In this document: positions 36,811-50,400 of the stretch, piece by piece | Layout: each line of letters begins with the position of its first letter | How positions within the stretch are numbered: position 1 is the first letter of the stretch | Source: Pseudomonas putida W15Oct28 | GTDB lineage: Bacteria; Pseudomonadota; Gammaproteobacteria; Pseudomonadales; Pseudomonadaceae | Reading direction: 5' to 3' | Assembly: GCF_000708715.2 (NCBI RefSeq) | Contig: NZ_JENB01000014.1 | Location: 62,001-126,000 of the forward strand | DNA: 64,000 nt | Program-made: the position numbers and the translations under genes | Notes under the pieces: generated by a model | What the model was told of the DNA's origin: nothing | What the model saw: the letters and a program-made list of their open reading frames with translations, nothing else | Databases searched by the model: none

Positions 36811-37656
36811 ATGCACTTGCAAAAGGGATCTTCTCAGCGTCTGAAATGGCAATTTGACGAACCCGCCCCGGGCATAGAACTGTTTATCAACGAAGCGTTT
36901 GGGAGCTACCAGCAACAGGCCCGGTTGCTGGTACCTGATACCGAGCGCGCAGCGCCGGCATTCGTCCTGGGTGGCGCGCGCTCGGACTTTACCCGGCTCA
37001 ACCCACTGCTCTATCGCTTGCAAGCCGCTGGCATCGGGTCGCTCACTGGCAATCTTTCCGGTCACAGCCTTGCCAGCGAGCCAGGTGCAGTGGCACCGTC
37101 ACTGGCGACCAACCTCGAAGAGGCACAGCGCTTTCATACGCATATCGCACCTCGATGCCGAACACTGATCGGCCACAGCCTGGGCGCGGCAATCACGCTG
37201 AAACTTGCAGCACGGTTGCCGCAAGTGGACAACATCGTGTTGATCTGCCCGGCAGTTTATCCAGATGATGCCCACCGGGCGCCGTTTGGCCCGGCGTTCA
37301 CCGCAGCCATCAGCAAACCCTACGGCTTTCTGGACAGCGACAGCTACGCCTTCCTCAAGCAATTCCAAGGCAAAGTGCTGATGGTGATTGGCGAGTATGA
37401 CGGGCTCAGCTCACAACGATTCGGCAAAGGTCCGGGCACCAGTGCAGGTAGCCTGTGGCTGGCCGGCGCCGAGCGCTACAGCCCGATTCCTGAAGAAGTT
37501 ACCCAGGCCCTGATGCAATCAGTTCCGGCAGCGCGTTTGCAATGCCTGTTTCTGACCGACTGCGACCATGGCATCGCCGCCCACTTACGCAGTACGCCAG
37601 CGATTGCGGATCAGGTTGCCAGCGCCGTGGAGGCTTTCATCCTCGAAGACGCCTGA
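36811..37656 (+). CDS. Alpha/beta hydrolase
   Basis: 281 residues from ATG 36811, chosen for GAGGG upstream; an in-frame ATG at 36781 would overlap the TSUP gene. The nucleophile elbow is LIGHSLGAAITLKLA near residue 124, after RLQAAGIGSLTGNLSGHSL, and a catalytic His is likely in DCDHGIAAHL near 258. An Asp is available in VIGEYDGLSSQ. No signal peptide, so cytoplasmic. The substrate is unknown; it is the last gene of the dioxygenase-TSUP-hydrolase unit and is convergent with an XRE regulator gene 11 bases away. Confidence 0.85.
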   Translation: MHLQKGSSQRLKWQFDEPAPGIELFINEAFGSYQQQARLLVPDTERAAPAFVLGGARSDFTRLNPLLYRLQAAGIGSLTGNLSGHSLASEPGAVAPSLATNLEEAQRFHTHIAPRCRTLIGHSLGAAITLKLAARLPQVDNIVLICPAVYPDDAHRAPFGPAFTAAISKPYGFLDSDSYAFLKQFQGKVLMVIGEYDGLSSQRFGKGPGTSAGSLWLAGAERYSPIPEEVTQALMQSVPAARLQCLFLTDCDHGIAAHLRSTPAIADQVASAVEAFILEDA

Positions 37657-37667
37657 CAGTTTGAGCA

Positions 37668-38477
37668 TTACTCGATCTCGAACAGACTGTTACGTAACGG
37701 CCCCACGCTCAAACGCTCGCGCACATCATCATCTATTCGCGGATCATCCGGCCGGTACAGTTTCACCTGCCGATAAGCATTGATGCGATTGATCTCCTCA
37801 CCCAAGTATTCCCACACCACCCGGGTGCAGGCCGGGTTGCGTCGGTCGCCGCTGGAAACCCCGGCCTTGAGCCCGTTCAGGCGGGTGATGCGGCTTTTGA
37901 AGCTGGGGATGAGGATGGTCTGGCTCATTTCATTGAAGGTAAGCGACTCGTAGTCGATGAGGAACACCCGGTCCTGCAGCTGGAACGCCGCGCCCAGGTA
38001 GCGGCAACGTACCTCGGCATGCTGGTCGTTGGCACTGGAACGTTCCTGGCGCTCCTGGCGCTCGAACAGGAAGCGGCCGCGCTCTTCCCACAGGTGCACC
38101 AGCGACACCAGGATCGTGCCCGGCACCGACATGCAGTTGGAATACTCGAAGTAGTAACCGCAATAGCGCGACAGGTTACCAGCATGGTCGTGCAGCGGGC
38201 GGAACAGTTCGCTGATCGGGTCGCTGGGCTGCTCGGCCAGGGTGGACACCCGTGCGCCGATCAGCCGGGCGAACTGCTCGGCCGGCAGGTTCAGCTCGTA
38301 ATCCTCGACCCCGAAGAAATCGCCAATGCGCTTGAGGTTGAACGCCGTCGGACGGCTCTGCCCGCTCAGGTACTTGTTGAACTGCGCGCGGTTGATCGAG
38401 AGCTGCCGGCAAACTTCCGAGATAGAGCGGTAGTGGCTGCAGGCCAGTTTGAGGTTGGTGGCGAAATGATCGCTCAT
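37668..38477 (-). CDS. XRE-family helix-turn-helix regulator with C-terminal sensor-like domain
   Basis: 269 residues. The N-terminal HTH (about 1-55) has SEVCRQLSINRAQFNKYLSG followed by RPTAFNLKRIGDFFGV. The remaining 200 residues form an unrecognised domain rich in aromatic residues (YCGYYFEYSNCMSVPG, LVHLWEERGRFLFE), with no second DNA-binding motif. It is convergent with the hydrolase gene and divergent from the AGCS symporter gene, 178 bases away. The gap holds a tandem 10-base repeat that could be its operator. Which neighbour it controls is not certain. Confidence 0.85.
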   Translation of the reverse strand: MSDHFATNLKLACSHYRSISEVCRQLSINRAQFNKYLSGQSRPTAFNLKRIGDFFGVEDYELNLPAEQFARLIGARVSTLAEQPSDPISELFRPLHDHAGNLSRYCGYYFEYSNCMSVPGTILVSLVHLWEERGRFLFERQERQERSSANDQHAEVRCRYLGAAFQLQDRVFLIDYESLTFNEMSQTILIPSFKSRITRLNGLKAGVSSGDRRNPACTRVVWEYLGEEINRINAYRQVKLYRPDDPRIDDDVRERLSVGPLRNSLFEIE

Positions 38478-38513
38478 GTGCGGAATCCAGGTGACGCGAA
38501 TGACGCCATTGTA

Positions 38514-38533
38514 GCATCAAGTCGCATCAAGTC
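38514..38533. repeat. Tandem 10-base repeat upstream of the XRE gene
   Basis: GCATCAAGTC occurs twice head-to-tail, at 38514-38523 and 38524-38533, a one-helical-turn spacing. It lies 36 bases before the XRE start codon and about 120 before the AGCS gene. Possibly the regulator's binding site. Confidence 0.45.
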
Positions 38534-38655
38534 AGAGCAACCCGCGAAATTGTAACGACTCTTGTCATGGCCAACCATTCGCCCCAACGAATAGCGGTGC
38601 GCCTGCCGTCCGCTGGTCATTCCACACGAAGAATAAGAATCGAGGTCATTTTCCA

Positions 38656-40098
38656 ATGCTCGAAGTACTCAACGATTTCCTTTCGGGGAAACTCCTCATC
38701 GTGCTGATCGTAGGGCTGGGTAGCTACTTCACGATCCGTTCGCGTTTCGTTCAGTTCCGCCATTTCGGCCACATGTTCACCGTGTTCAAGGAATCGCTGC
38801 GTGGCCAGGCAGGCCAGCTGAGCTCCTTCCAGGCCCTGATGCTGAGCCTGGCCGGCCGCGTTGGCGCCGGTAACATTGCCGGTGTCGGTATCGCCGTGAC
38901 CCTGGGTGGCCCGGGCGCCGTGTTCTGGATGTGGGTCACCGCACTGGTGGGCATGTCCAGCAGCTTCTTCGAATGCACCCTGGCCCAGGTCTACAAGCGC
39001 GCCGACGGCGACGGCCTGTACCGTGGCGGCCCGGCCTACTACATCCAGCACGGCCTGAAGCGTAAAGGCATGGCCATCGTGTTCTCGGTCCTGCTGCTGG
39101 TCACCTACGGCTTCGCCTTCATTGGCCTGCAGTCTTACACCGTGACCCATTCGCTGCAGAACGCCTTCAACTTCGCGCCAAGCCAGACCGGTATCGTTCT
39201 GGCCGTGCTGCTGGCCATCACCTTCATCGGCGGCATCAAGCGCATCGCTGCGGTGTCGGACCTGCTGGTACCGGTCAAGACCCTGGCCTACATCGGCGTG
39301 ACCCTGTACGTGATCGGCACCCAGATCGAACACGTGCCAGCCATGCTGGAAACCATCTTCAAGAGCGCCTTCGGCCTCGACCCGGCGTTTGGCGGCCTGC
39401 TCGGCAGCGCCATCGTCATGGGCGTGAAGCGTGGTGTGTTCGCCAACGAAGCGGGCCTGGGCAGTGCGCCGAACGTCGCTGCCGTGGCTGCCGTGAAACA
39501 CCCGGGCGCCCAGGGCGTGGTCCAGGCCTTCAGTGTGTTCCTCGATACCTTCGTGATCTGCACCTGCACCGCGCTGCTGATCCTGCTGTCGGGCTTCTAC
39601 ACCCCGGGCTTCGAAGGTGACGGCATTGTCCTGACCCAGAACTCACTGGCTGCCGTGGTCGGTGACTGGGGCCGTGTGTTCGTCAGCGTGGCACTGTCGC
39701 TGTTCGTGTTCACCTGCATCCTCTACAACTACTACCTGGGCGAGAACAGCCTGCAGTTCCTCACCCGCAACCGCGTGGTGCTGATGGTGTTCCGTGGCCT
39801 GGTGCTGGCACTGGTGGTGTGGGGCTCGATGCAAGACCTGTCGACCGTGTTCGCCTTCGCCGACATCACCATGACCTGCCTGGCGTTCGTCAACCTGGTG
39901 GCCCTGGCCATGCTGTTCAAGGTAGGCCTGCGCGTGATGCGCGACTACGACGACCAGCGCAAAGCCGGTATCGGCCAGCCTGTGTTCGACTCGACCAAGT
40001 TCGCCGACCTGGACCTGGACCGCAATGCCTGGCCTGCCAATCCGCAGGTGGAAACAGCCGCTGACAAAGCAGCCGGCCAAGCTCAGCCGCAGCGCTGA
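38656..40098 (+). CDS. Alanine/glycine:cation symporter (AGCS family)
   Basis: 480 residues, about 10-11 membrane helices. Family landmarks: LSLAGRVGAGNIAGVGIAVTLGG near residue 66 (shown in part), FECTLAQVYK, FANEAGLGSAPNVAA near 262, and DTFVICTCTALLIL. AGCS proteins import alanine or glycine with Na+ or H+. A terminator follows, so it seems a single-gene unit. The upstream XRE regulator could control it. Located next to ansA in the same orientation; both act on amino acids. Confidence 0.93.
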   Translation: MLEVLNDFLSGKLLIVLIVGLGSYFTIRSRFVQFRHFGHMFTVFKESLRGQAGQLSSFQALMLSLAGRVGAGNIAGVGIAVTLGGPGAVFWMWVTALVGMSSSFFECTLAQVYKRADGDGLYRGGPAYYIQHGLKRKGMAIVFSVLLLVTYGFAFIGLQSYTVTHSLQNAFNFAPSQTGIVLAVLLAITFIGGIKRIAAVSDLLVPVKTLAYIGVTLYVIGTQIEHVPAMLETIFKSAFGLDPAFGGLLGSAIVMGVKRGVFANEAGLGSAPNVAAVAAVKHPGAQGVVQAFSVFLDTFVICTCTALLILLSGFYTPGFEGDGIVLTQNSLAAVVGDWGRVFVSVALSLFVFTCILYNYYLGENSLQFLTRNRVVLMVFRGLVLALVVWGSMQDLSTVFAFADITMTCLAFVNLVALAMLFKVGLRVMRDYDDQRKAGIGQPVFDSTKFADLDLDRNAWPANPQVETAADKAAGQAQPQR

Positions 40099-40113
40099 TA
40101 TCCTCCCCTGCCC

Positions 40114-40141
40114 AGCCGCCCCTTCCGCGGGCGGCTTTTCT
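40114..40141 (+). terminator. Rho-independent terminator after the AGCS gene
   Basis: AGCCGCCC pairs with GGGCGGCT around a seven-base loop and is followed by TTTCTTTC on the plus strand. Confidence 0.8.
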
Positions 40142-40161
40142 TTCTCCGCTCACCGCTACGG

Positions 40162-41160
40162 ATGTTTTCCATGCGTGCAGTAAAGAATCTTCTCGTTCTC
40201 TATACCGGTGGCACCATCGGCATGCTCGAAACCCCGGAAGGCCTGGCGCCGGCTGGTGGCTTCGAAGCGCGGATGCGCGAACACTTCGCCCACATGGCCG
40301 ATGCCCCCCAGCTGCAATGGACCCTGCAGGAACTGAACCCGCTGCTCGACAGCGCCAACATGCAGCAGCACAACTGGCTGGCGATGCGCGATGCCATCGT
40401 CGAAGCAGTGGATGTGGCAGGCCATGATGGCGTGCTGGTGCTGCATGGCACCGACAGCATGGCTTACAGCGCCGCGGCGTTGTCGTTTTTGCTGCTGGGC
40501 CTGCCCGTACCGGTGCTGCTGACCGGCTCGATGCTGCCGGCAGGTGCCGCAGACAGCGATGCCTGGGCCAACCTGTGCGGCGCGTTGCGCCAGTTCGAAC
40601 AAGGGCTGGAGGATGGCGTGCAGCTGTACTTCCACGGCCAGCTGCTGCATGGCTGCCGGGTGTCGAAGCTGCGCAGTGAAGCGTTCGATGCCTTTGCTGC
40701 GTTGCCGCGCCATCGCGACGGCGAGCGGGCCGGGGCGATTCCCGCCGAGCTTGACTACAAGCACCCGCGCCAGCCGGTCAACCTGGCGATAGTGCCGGTG
40801 TTCCCGGGGCTGCAGGCCGGGCACTTGCAGGCGTTGATCGACAGTGGTGTGCAGGGTTTGCTGCTGGAGTGCTACGGCAGCGGTACCGGGCCGTCGGATG
40901 ACCAGGCGCTGCTGAATGTGCTGAGCGCAGCACGCCAGCGTGGCGTGATGTTGGCAGCTATCAGCCAGTGCCCTGAGGGTTCGGTGATGTTCGATACCTA
41001 TGCGGCGGGTAACCGCCTGCGTGGGGCCGGGCTGGTCAGTGGCGGTGGCATGACCCGTGAGGCGGCGCTGGGCAAGATGGTTGCGCTGCTGGGGGCTGGG
41101 CTGGATGTGGATACTGCAGAACAGTGGTTTGCCCTGGATCTGTGTGGGGAGCGGGCCTGA
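40162..41160 (+). CDS. ansA: L-asparaginase, cytoplasmic type I
   Basis: 332 residues. Hydrolyses asparagine to aspartate and ammonia. The first catalytic Thr motif is LVLYTGGTIGML near residue 12, the second VLVLHGTDSMAYSAAALSF near 92. No signal peptide, which points to the housekeeping type I enzyme rather than the periplasmic one. ATG 40171 three codons on is an alternative start. The last stretch GLVSGGGMTREAALGKM is typical of the family. A REP pair and then the selenocysteine tRNA gene follow. Confidence 0.93.
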   Translation: MFSMRAVKNLLVLYTGGTIGMLETPEGLAPAGGFEARMREHFAHMADAPQLQWTLQELNPLLDSANMQQHNWLAMRDAIVEAVDVAGHDGVLVLHGTDSMAYSAAALSFLLLGLPVPVLLTGSMLPAGAADSDAWANLCGALRQFEQGLEDGVQLYFHGQLLHGCRVSKLRSEAFDAFAALPRHRDGERAGAIPAELDYKHPRQPVNLAIVPVFPGLQAGHLQALIDSGVQGLLLECYGSGTGPSDDQALLNVLSAARQRGVMLAAISQCPEGSVMFDTYAAGNRLRGAGLVSGGGMTREAALGKMVALLGAGLDVDTAEQWFALDLCGERA

Positions 41161-41165
41161 TTGAC

Positions 41166-41255
41166 GGGGGCCGCTTCGCGCCCCATCGCGACACAAGGCC
41201 GCTCCTACAGGTACAGCGCAGCCCTGTGTCGCGATGGGCTGCGGGGCAGCCCCAG
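41166..41255. repeat. REP pair, second copy truncated
   Basis: GGGGCCGCTTCGCGCCCCAT with CGCGACACAAGGCCGCTCCT at 41167-41206, then CCCTGTGTCGCGATGGGCTG from 41222 in reverse order. The second copy lacks the TAGGAGCGGC arm. Confidence 0.75.
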
Positions 41256-41265
41256 TACACATGAA

Positions 41266-41361
41266 TGGCGGAAGGCAGCGGGAGTCGAACCTGCCCGGGA
41301 ACGGCTGCCGTCCCCAACCGGGTTTGAAGCCCGGCCGCGCCACCGGGCGCGATTGCCTTCC
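41266..41361 (-). tRNA. selC: tRNA-Sec (anticodon TCA)
   Basis: A 96-base tRNA with the eight-base acceptor stem of selenocysteine tRNA: GGAAGGC(A) at the 5' end (41361) pairs with (T)GCCTTCC, followed by G and an encoded CCA at 41266. The anticodon loop CTTCAAA carries TCA (41325-41327), which reads UGA. The long variable arm is GGGACGGCAGCCGTTCCC. T-arm GGTTCGACTCC. It is charged with Ser by SerRS, converted by SelA, and brought to the ribosome by SelB; both genes lie directly downstream on the same strand, beginning seven bases away at the 3' end of selB. Confidence 0.97.
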
Positions 41362-41367
41362 TTGAAC

Positions 41368-44720
<3,353 letters not shown>

Positions 44721-44752
44721 CTACCTTGGACTGGTCCGTTGTCTGTACTGGC

Positions 44753-44842
44753 CTATTCGCGGGCATACCCGCTCCCACAGGTACTGCACCGGCTTTGAAG
44801 GGGGTGCTGCACCTGTGGGAGCGGGCGTGCCCGCGAAAAGGG
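44753..44842. repeat. REP pair between fdhE and selA
   Basis: TATTCGCGGGCATACCCGCT from 44754 and ACCTGTGGGAGCGGGCGTGC from 44811 are inverted around a 28-base spacer. Confidence 0.85.
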
Positions 44843-44874
44843 CGACTCGGTGTTTCAGTGTAGACACTCACCCA

Positions 44875-45795
44875 CTACCCTGGCGCGAGCATCAGGTTGG
44901 GTGCCAGGCGATGGAAGCCCTCCTCGTCCAGGCGCATATCCAGCGCCAGGCTGGCCAGGTCGTCGGCCAGCGGCTCGGCCGTAGCGTCGTTTTCCAGATA
45001 ATTCTGCTTCAGGTACGTATTGCACCCGGGGCAGCACTCCGCACGCAGCGGCGCCTTGCCCGGCGCATGACGGTCATCTTCAAGGCTGGTGTAGCGCAAG
45101 TCCTTGCTCGACTCGCAGTACACGCACTTTACCCGCACCACATGCCATTCACAGGCACACAACGAACAGGCCAGGTAACGCAAACCGTTGTGCTTGCCAC
45201 GGTTGCGCACCACCCCTGCCATCGCCGGCGAACCGCAAGCCGGGCACTGGGCCAGGCTGCCGGAAGGCTTGAGTTCGGGTGACGGCAGCGCCAGCAGCCA
45301 GCTTAACCAGGCAGCCTGCAGCGCGGCACCGAGGAACGGGACCAACGCCGCAGGCACGGCGTCGAACTGCCCTGCAAGCAATGCGATACCCCACGCCTTT
45401 CGCTGGCTGTCATCACTTGCGCGCAGGGCATGCAACGCCGCAGCAAGCGGGCCGCTTGCCTCTTCATCAAAATGATCGATCAACGCCTGCATCCAGACCA
45501 GCCACGGCCCTTCGCGCACCAGGCTATCGGCCGCAAGGGGCGGCAAACCATGACTTATACACAGGCGCTGACGCTCTTCGGCCACCGGCAAACCACCCGG
45601 CGGGTTATCCACAAGCTGCTGCTGGAAGCGGCACAGCCACGCGATAAACCGCAAGTAATCGCCAAGGGCGTTGCCTTCGGCCAACTGCTCCAACCGCTCG
45701 GCACGCAGGGCGAACAGGTCCTTGGGCGGCAGGTGCAGAAACGGCGGCATCACCGCCGACGCTTCGATCTGCCCGGGTTCAAGTATCGTGCTCAA
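44875..45795 (-). CDS. fdhE: Formate dehydrogenase accessory protein FdhE
   Basis: 306 residues with TTG start at 45795, where AAGGA lies eight bases upstream; the ATG in that site reads only into the fdoI stop. FdhE interacts with the catalytic subunits of respiratory formate dehydrogenases and is needed for their activity. The diagnostic rubredoxin-like Cys pairs are CPACGSPAM, CSLCACEW, CVYCESS and CCPGCNTY. It begins five bases after the fdoI stop on the same strand, so it belongs to the fdo operon. Cytoplasmic. Confidence 0.95.
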   Translation of the reverse strand: MSTILEPGQIEASAVMPPFLHLPPKDLFALRAERLEQLAEGNALGDYLRFIAWLCRFQQQLVDNPPGGLPVAEERQRLCISHGLPPLAADSLVREGPWLVWMQALIDHFDEEASGPLAAALHALRASDDSQRKAWGIALLAGQFDAVPAALVPFLGAALQAAWLSWLLALPSPELKPSGSLAQCPACGSPAMAGVVRNRGKHNGLRYLACSLCACEWHVVRVKCVYCESSKDLRYTSLEDDRHAPGKAPLRAECCPGCNTYLKQNYLENDATAEPLADDLASLALDMRLDEEGFHRLAPNLMLAPG

Positions 45796-45799
45796 GCGT

Positions 45800-46456
45800 T
45801 CATCCTTCTTTTCGTCCGTGATTGCCCGGCGTCTTGTCGCCGGTCACTTCGCGGTACCACAACGCATGGTGCTTGCGCGCCCAGGCACGGCTGACCCAGC
45901 CATGCAGCATGGCGCCGATCGAGCCCTTGATCCAGATACCGGCGTAGATGTGCACGATGATGCTGAGGATCAGCACGAAGCCCGCCAATGCGTGGGCAAG
46001 CGATGCCAGGCGAATCGAGCCTATGTCGAAGAAATGACTGAAATAGGCCCGCCAGATCACCACGCCGCTGAGCAACAACACCAGCATGCACAGCAATAGC
46101 GTCCAGAACAGCAGCTTCTGCCCGGCGTTGTACTTGCCGACGGGCGGCACGCCGTCTTCGCGGTTGACCATCACCCGATCAATGCGACGCAACCACAGGC
46201 GGTCGTTGGCGGTGATGAAGTTGGCACGCCAGAAGCGGAACACCAGGCCGAGGAAAAACACGAACATCGCCACGCCCATGAACGGGTGCAGGATGCGCGT
46301 CCACGGGCCGCCGCCAAACAGGTGGCTTATCCAGAACAGCGCCGGGTGAAACAGCGCCAGCCCGGAAAGCCCGGCCATGAAGAACAGGATGGCGACGATC
46401 CAGTGGTTGGTCCGCTCGTTGGCGTTGTAGCGCAGGATGGGTTTGTTGTCGTTCAT
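45800..46456 (-). CDS. fdoI: Formate dehydrogenase-O cytochrome b556 subunit (gamma)
   Basis: 218 residues with four membrane helices: [59 protein letters not shown] and [19 protein letters not shown]. The His residues in RTNHWI, HPFMG and HAL/HIY positions bind two b-type hemes that carry electrons from the FdoH clusters to quinone. A C-terminal cytoplasmic tail contains [10 protein letters not shown]. The start overlaps the fdoH stop by four bases. Anchors the periplasm-facing dehydrogenase in the inner membrane. Confidence 0.95.
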   Translation of the reverse strand: MNDNKPILRYNANERTNHWIVAILFFMAGLSGLALFHPALFWISHLFGGGPWTRILHPFMGVAMFVFFLGLVFRFWRANFITANDRLWLRRIDRVMVNREDGVPPVGKYNAGQKLLFWTLLLCMLVLLLSGVVIWRAYFSHFFDIGSIRLASLAHALAGFVLILSIIVHIYAGIWIKGSIGAMLHGWVSRAWARKHHALWYREVTGDKTPGNHGRKEG

Positions 46457-47403
46457 GGCCGCTGCTCCCCTTGCCCACCGGGCTGCTTCGGATCGTAGAC
46501 ATGCACCGTCGGGTCCACCTGGTGCACGCTGTCATCGGGCGGCGCCGGGTGCTCGTCCTCCTCTACGCGCTGCGGGCCAACCCGCACGTAGTGGAAGAAG
46601 CCGGCCAGCACCGCCGCGCCCATGGCCAGCAGCGCCAGCGGTTTGGTGAAGCCCTTCCACAGCCCCACCAGCGGGCTGATCACCGGCTGGTCCGGCAGGC
46701 CGGCGTACAGCCTCGGCGTGTCGGCATGGTGCAGCACGTACATCACGTGGGTGCCACCCACGCCATCCGGGTCGTACAACCCGGCCTTGTCGTAGCCGCG
46801 CGACTTCAGGTCGACGATGCGCTCGGCGGCATGCACCTTCATCTCGTCCTTGCTGCCGAACACGATTGCCCCGGTGGGGCAGGTTTTCACGCAGGCCGGC
46901 TCCAGGCCCACGGTCACGCGGTCGGAACACAGCGTGCACTTGTACGCCTTGTGGTCCTTCTGCGAGATGCGCGGGATGTTGAACGGGCAGCCGGTGATGC
47001 AGTAGCCGCAACCGATGCAGTGGTCCTGGTTGAAGTCGACGATGCCGTTGGCGTGCTTGATGATCGCCCCCGGGCTCGGGCAGGCCTTCAGGCAACCGGG
47101 GTCGGCGCAGTGCATGCAGCCATCCTTGCGGATCAGCCACTCCAGGTTGCCGTCGTCGCGCTCGTGCTCGGTGAAGCGCATCAGGGTCCAGGTCTCGGCC
47201 GTGAGGTCCTGGGGGTTGTCGTAGGTGCCGTGGTTGTGGCCGACCTCGTCACGCAGTTCGTTCCACTCCGAGCACGCCACCTGGCAGGCCTTGCAGCCGA
47301 TGCACTTGGTGGTGTCGATCAGCTTGGCGACTTCCTGCTGCTGGCGTACCGAAGGCGGTACGGTCGTGGTGGCCGAGCGGGCGATGATGTCTTGGCTGGC
47401 CAT
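46453..47403 (-). CDS. fdoH: Formate dehydrogenase-O iron-sulfur subunit (beta)
   Basis: 316 residues. Four [4Fe-4S] motifs: [49 protein letters not shown], and [22 protein letters not shown]-terminal membrane helix ([21 protein letters not shown]) anchors it. Carries electrons from FdoG to the cytochrome. No signal peptide; it is exported with Tat-dependent FdoG. The ATG overlaps the fdoG stop by one base. Confidence 0.96.
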   Translation of the reverse strand: MASQDIIARSATTTVPPSVRQQQEVAKLIDTTKCIGCKACQVACSEWNELRDEVGHNHGTYDNPQDLTAETWTLMRFTEHERDDGNLEWLIRKDGCMHCADPGCLKACPSPGAIIKHANGIVDFNQDHCIGCGYCITGCPFNIPRISQKDHKAYKCTLCSDRVTVGLEPACVKTCPTGAIVFGSKDEMKVHAAERIVDLKSRGYDKAGLYDPDGVGGTHVMYVLHHADTPRLYAGLPDQPVISPLVGLWKGFTKPLALLAMGAAVLAGFFHYVRVGPQRVEEDEHPAPPDDSVHQVDPTVHVYDPKQPGGQGEQRP

Positions 47404-50400
47404 CAGAGTTTCTCCACTTTGACGAGGAACGACTTGGACTCTGGCGTCTGCGTGTTGCCGTCACCCAGGAATGGCACCAGCGTGTTGGTCAGGTAGCCAT
47501 GCCGGGTTGCGCCGGTGAAGCCCCAGTGCAACGGGATGCCGATCTGGTGCACGGTCTGGTTGTTGACCTGCAGCGGGCGAATCCGCTTGGTCACCACCGC
47601 CACCGCATCGATATGCCCGCGCTTGCTCGACACCCGCACCCGGTCGCCAGCCTTGATGCCTTTCTCATTGGCCAGCACCTCGCCGATCTCGACAAACTGC
47701 TCGGGCTGGGCAATGGCGTTGAGCCGGCAATGCTTGCTCCAGAAGTGGAAGTGCTCGGTCAGCCGGTAGGTGGTCGCCGCATAAGGGAACTCGTCGTGCG
47801 TGCCGAGGGTGTCCCACACCGAGTCGAAGATGCGCCCGGCCGGGTTGCTGACCACCTTCTTGTTCTGCGGGTGCAGCGGGTTGATGCCGATCGGCGTTTC
47901 GAACGGCTCGTAGTGCTCGGGGAACGGGCCTTCGGCCATCTTGTCGATGGCGAAGAAGCGCGCCACGCCTTCGGGGTTCATGATGAACGGGTTCATCCCC
48001 GCTTCTGGCGGCGAGTCGACCTTGAAGTCCGGCACGTCGGTGCCGGTCCAGGCCTTGCCGTTCCACCACACCAGGCGCTTTTTCTCCGGGTCCCACGGCT
48101 TGCCTTGCGGGTCGCTGGAGGCACGGTTGTAGAGGATGCGGCGGTTGGCCGGCCAGGCCCAGGCCCAGTTCTGCACCTGGTGCATGCCATACGGGTCGCT
48201 GTTGTCGCGGCGAGCCATCTGGTTGCCCTGCTCGGTCCAGCTGCCGGCAAAGATCCAGCAACCGGATGCCGTGCTGCCGTCGTCCTTCATCTGCCCGAAG
48301 CCAGACAGCTGCTGGCCGGCCTTGAGCGTGGCGCCGGTAGCATCGGTAAGGTCGGTGACGGCCCAACCGTTCATTTCCTTGGCCAGCTCCTCCGGGGATG
48401 GCTCGTCAGGAATCTTGTACGGCCAGCTGATGTTCATCATCGCGTCAGGGTAGGCGCCGCCCTCGGTCTGGTAACGTTGGCGCAAGCGCAGGAACAGCTC
48501 GCTCATGATCTGCACGTCGGTCCGGGTCTCGCCAGGGCCGTCGGCGCCCTTCCAGTGCCACTGCAGCCAGCGGCTGCTGTTGACCAGCGAGCCGTCTTCT
48601 TCGGCAAAGCAGGTGGTGGGCAGGCGGATCACTTCGGTCTGGATATTGGCCGTGTCGACGTCGTTGAACGGCCCGGCGTTGCGCCAGAACTCCGAAGTCT
48701 CGGTGGCCAGCGGGTCCATGATCACCAGCCACTTGAGCTTGCCCAGTGCCGCAGTGACGCGGTTCTTGTCCGGCAGCGCGGCAATCGGGTTGAAGCCCTG
48801 GCACAGGTAGCCGTTGACCTTGCCCTGGCCCATCATCTCGAACATGCGCAACACGTCGTAAGCCGGTACGTCGAGCTTGGGCAGCCAGTCATAACCCCAG
48901 TTGTTTTCTGCCGTGGCGTTGGCGCCGTACCAGGCCTTCATCAGGCTGACGTGGAACTTGCCGTAGTTCTGCCAGTACGACAGCTGCCCTGGGCGCAGCG
49001 GCTTGGAAGCGCGTTTGTCGATGTAGGTGGCATAGTCCTGCTCGGCATCGCCAGCCAGGGTCAGGTAACCCGGCAGCGAGTTGGACAGCAGGCCGAGGTC
49101 GGTCAGGCCCTGGATGTTTGAGTGCCCGCGCAAGGCGTTGACCCCGCCACCCGGCATGCCGACGTTGCCCAGCAGCAGCTGGACCATGGCCGCGCTGCGG
49201 ATGATCTGCGCGCCGATCGAGTGTTGGGTCCAGCCCAGTGCATACAGAATCGTCATGGTCTTGCCCGGTACCGAGCAAGTGGCGACCTCTTCCCAGACCT
49301 TCATCATGGCATCCTGCGGCATGCCACAGATCAAGCTGGCCAGTTCCGGGGTATAGCGGCTGTAATGCTGCTTCATCAGCTGGAACACGCAACGTGGGTG
49401 CTGCAGTGTCGGGTCGACCTTGGCAAAACCATCCTCACCCAGCTCGTAACCCCAGCCGGATTTGTCGGCATACACGCGCTTGGCCTCGTCGTAGCCGCTG
49501 AACAGCCCGTCCTCGAAGCCATAGCTCTCTTTGACGATGAACGACACGTCGGTGTAGTTGCGCACGTATTCGTGCTGGATCTTGTCGGTGCTCAGCAGGT
49601 AATTGATCAGCCCGCCCATGAAGGCGATGTCGGTACCGGTACGGATCGGCGCGTAGTAATCCGCCACCGAAGCGGTACGGGTAAACCGCGGGTCGACCAC
49701 GATCAGCCGCGCCTTGTTGTGCGCCTTGGCCTCGGTCACCCACTTGAAGCCGCACGGGTGCGCTTCAGCTGCGTTGCCACCCATCACCAGGACCAGATTC
49801 GCGTTGGCGATATCGGACCAGTGGTTGGTCATGGCGCCACGGCCGTACGTCGGGGCAAGACTTGCCACCGTCGGGCCATGTCAGACACGTGCCTGGTTAT
49901 CGAACCCCAGCATGCCTGTTGCGCGGACGACCTTGTGGGTCAGGTAGCCAGCCTCGCTGGAGGCGGCGGAGGCAGCAAGAAAACCGGTGGTGAGCCAGCG
50001 GTTGACGGTTTGCCCCTGGGCGTTCTTCTCGATGAAGTTGGCGTCGCGGTCCTGCTTCATCAGGCCGGCAACGCGGTCGAGCGCCTCGTCCCAGCTGACC
50101 CGCACCCACTCCTTGCTGCCCGGCTTGCGTACCTCGGGGTACTGCAGGCGGCTCGGGCTGTGGATAAAGTCCAGCAGGCCGGCACCTTTGGGGCAGAGGG
50201 TGCCGCGGTTGACCGGGTGGTCGGCGTCACCTTCGATGTGGATGATGTTCTGTTTGACGTTTTTGCCCGCATCGCCCTGGCTGTACAGGATCAGGCCGCA
50301 GCCGACCGAGCAGTACGGGCAGGTGTTACGCGCTTCTTTGGTATGCGCCAGCTTGAAGTGACGCACCTGCTCGGCGAATGCCGGCGTCGGGGCCATGCCC

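Noticed and set aside
49881..49883. In-frame TGA splitting the formate dehydrogenase alpha gene into two apparent genes
   Set aside because: Sequence context ([17 protein letters not shown]), SECIS hairpin and nearby selA, selB and tRNA-Sec show it is selenocysteine, not a mutation.
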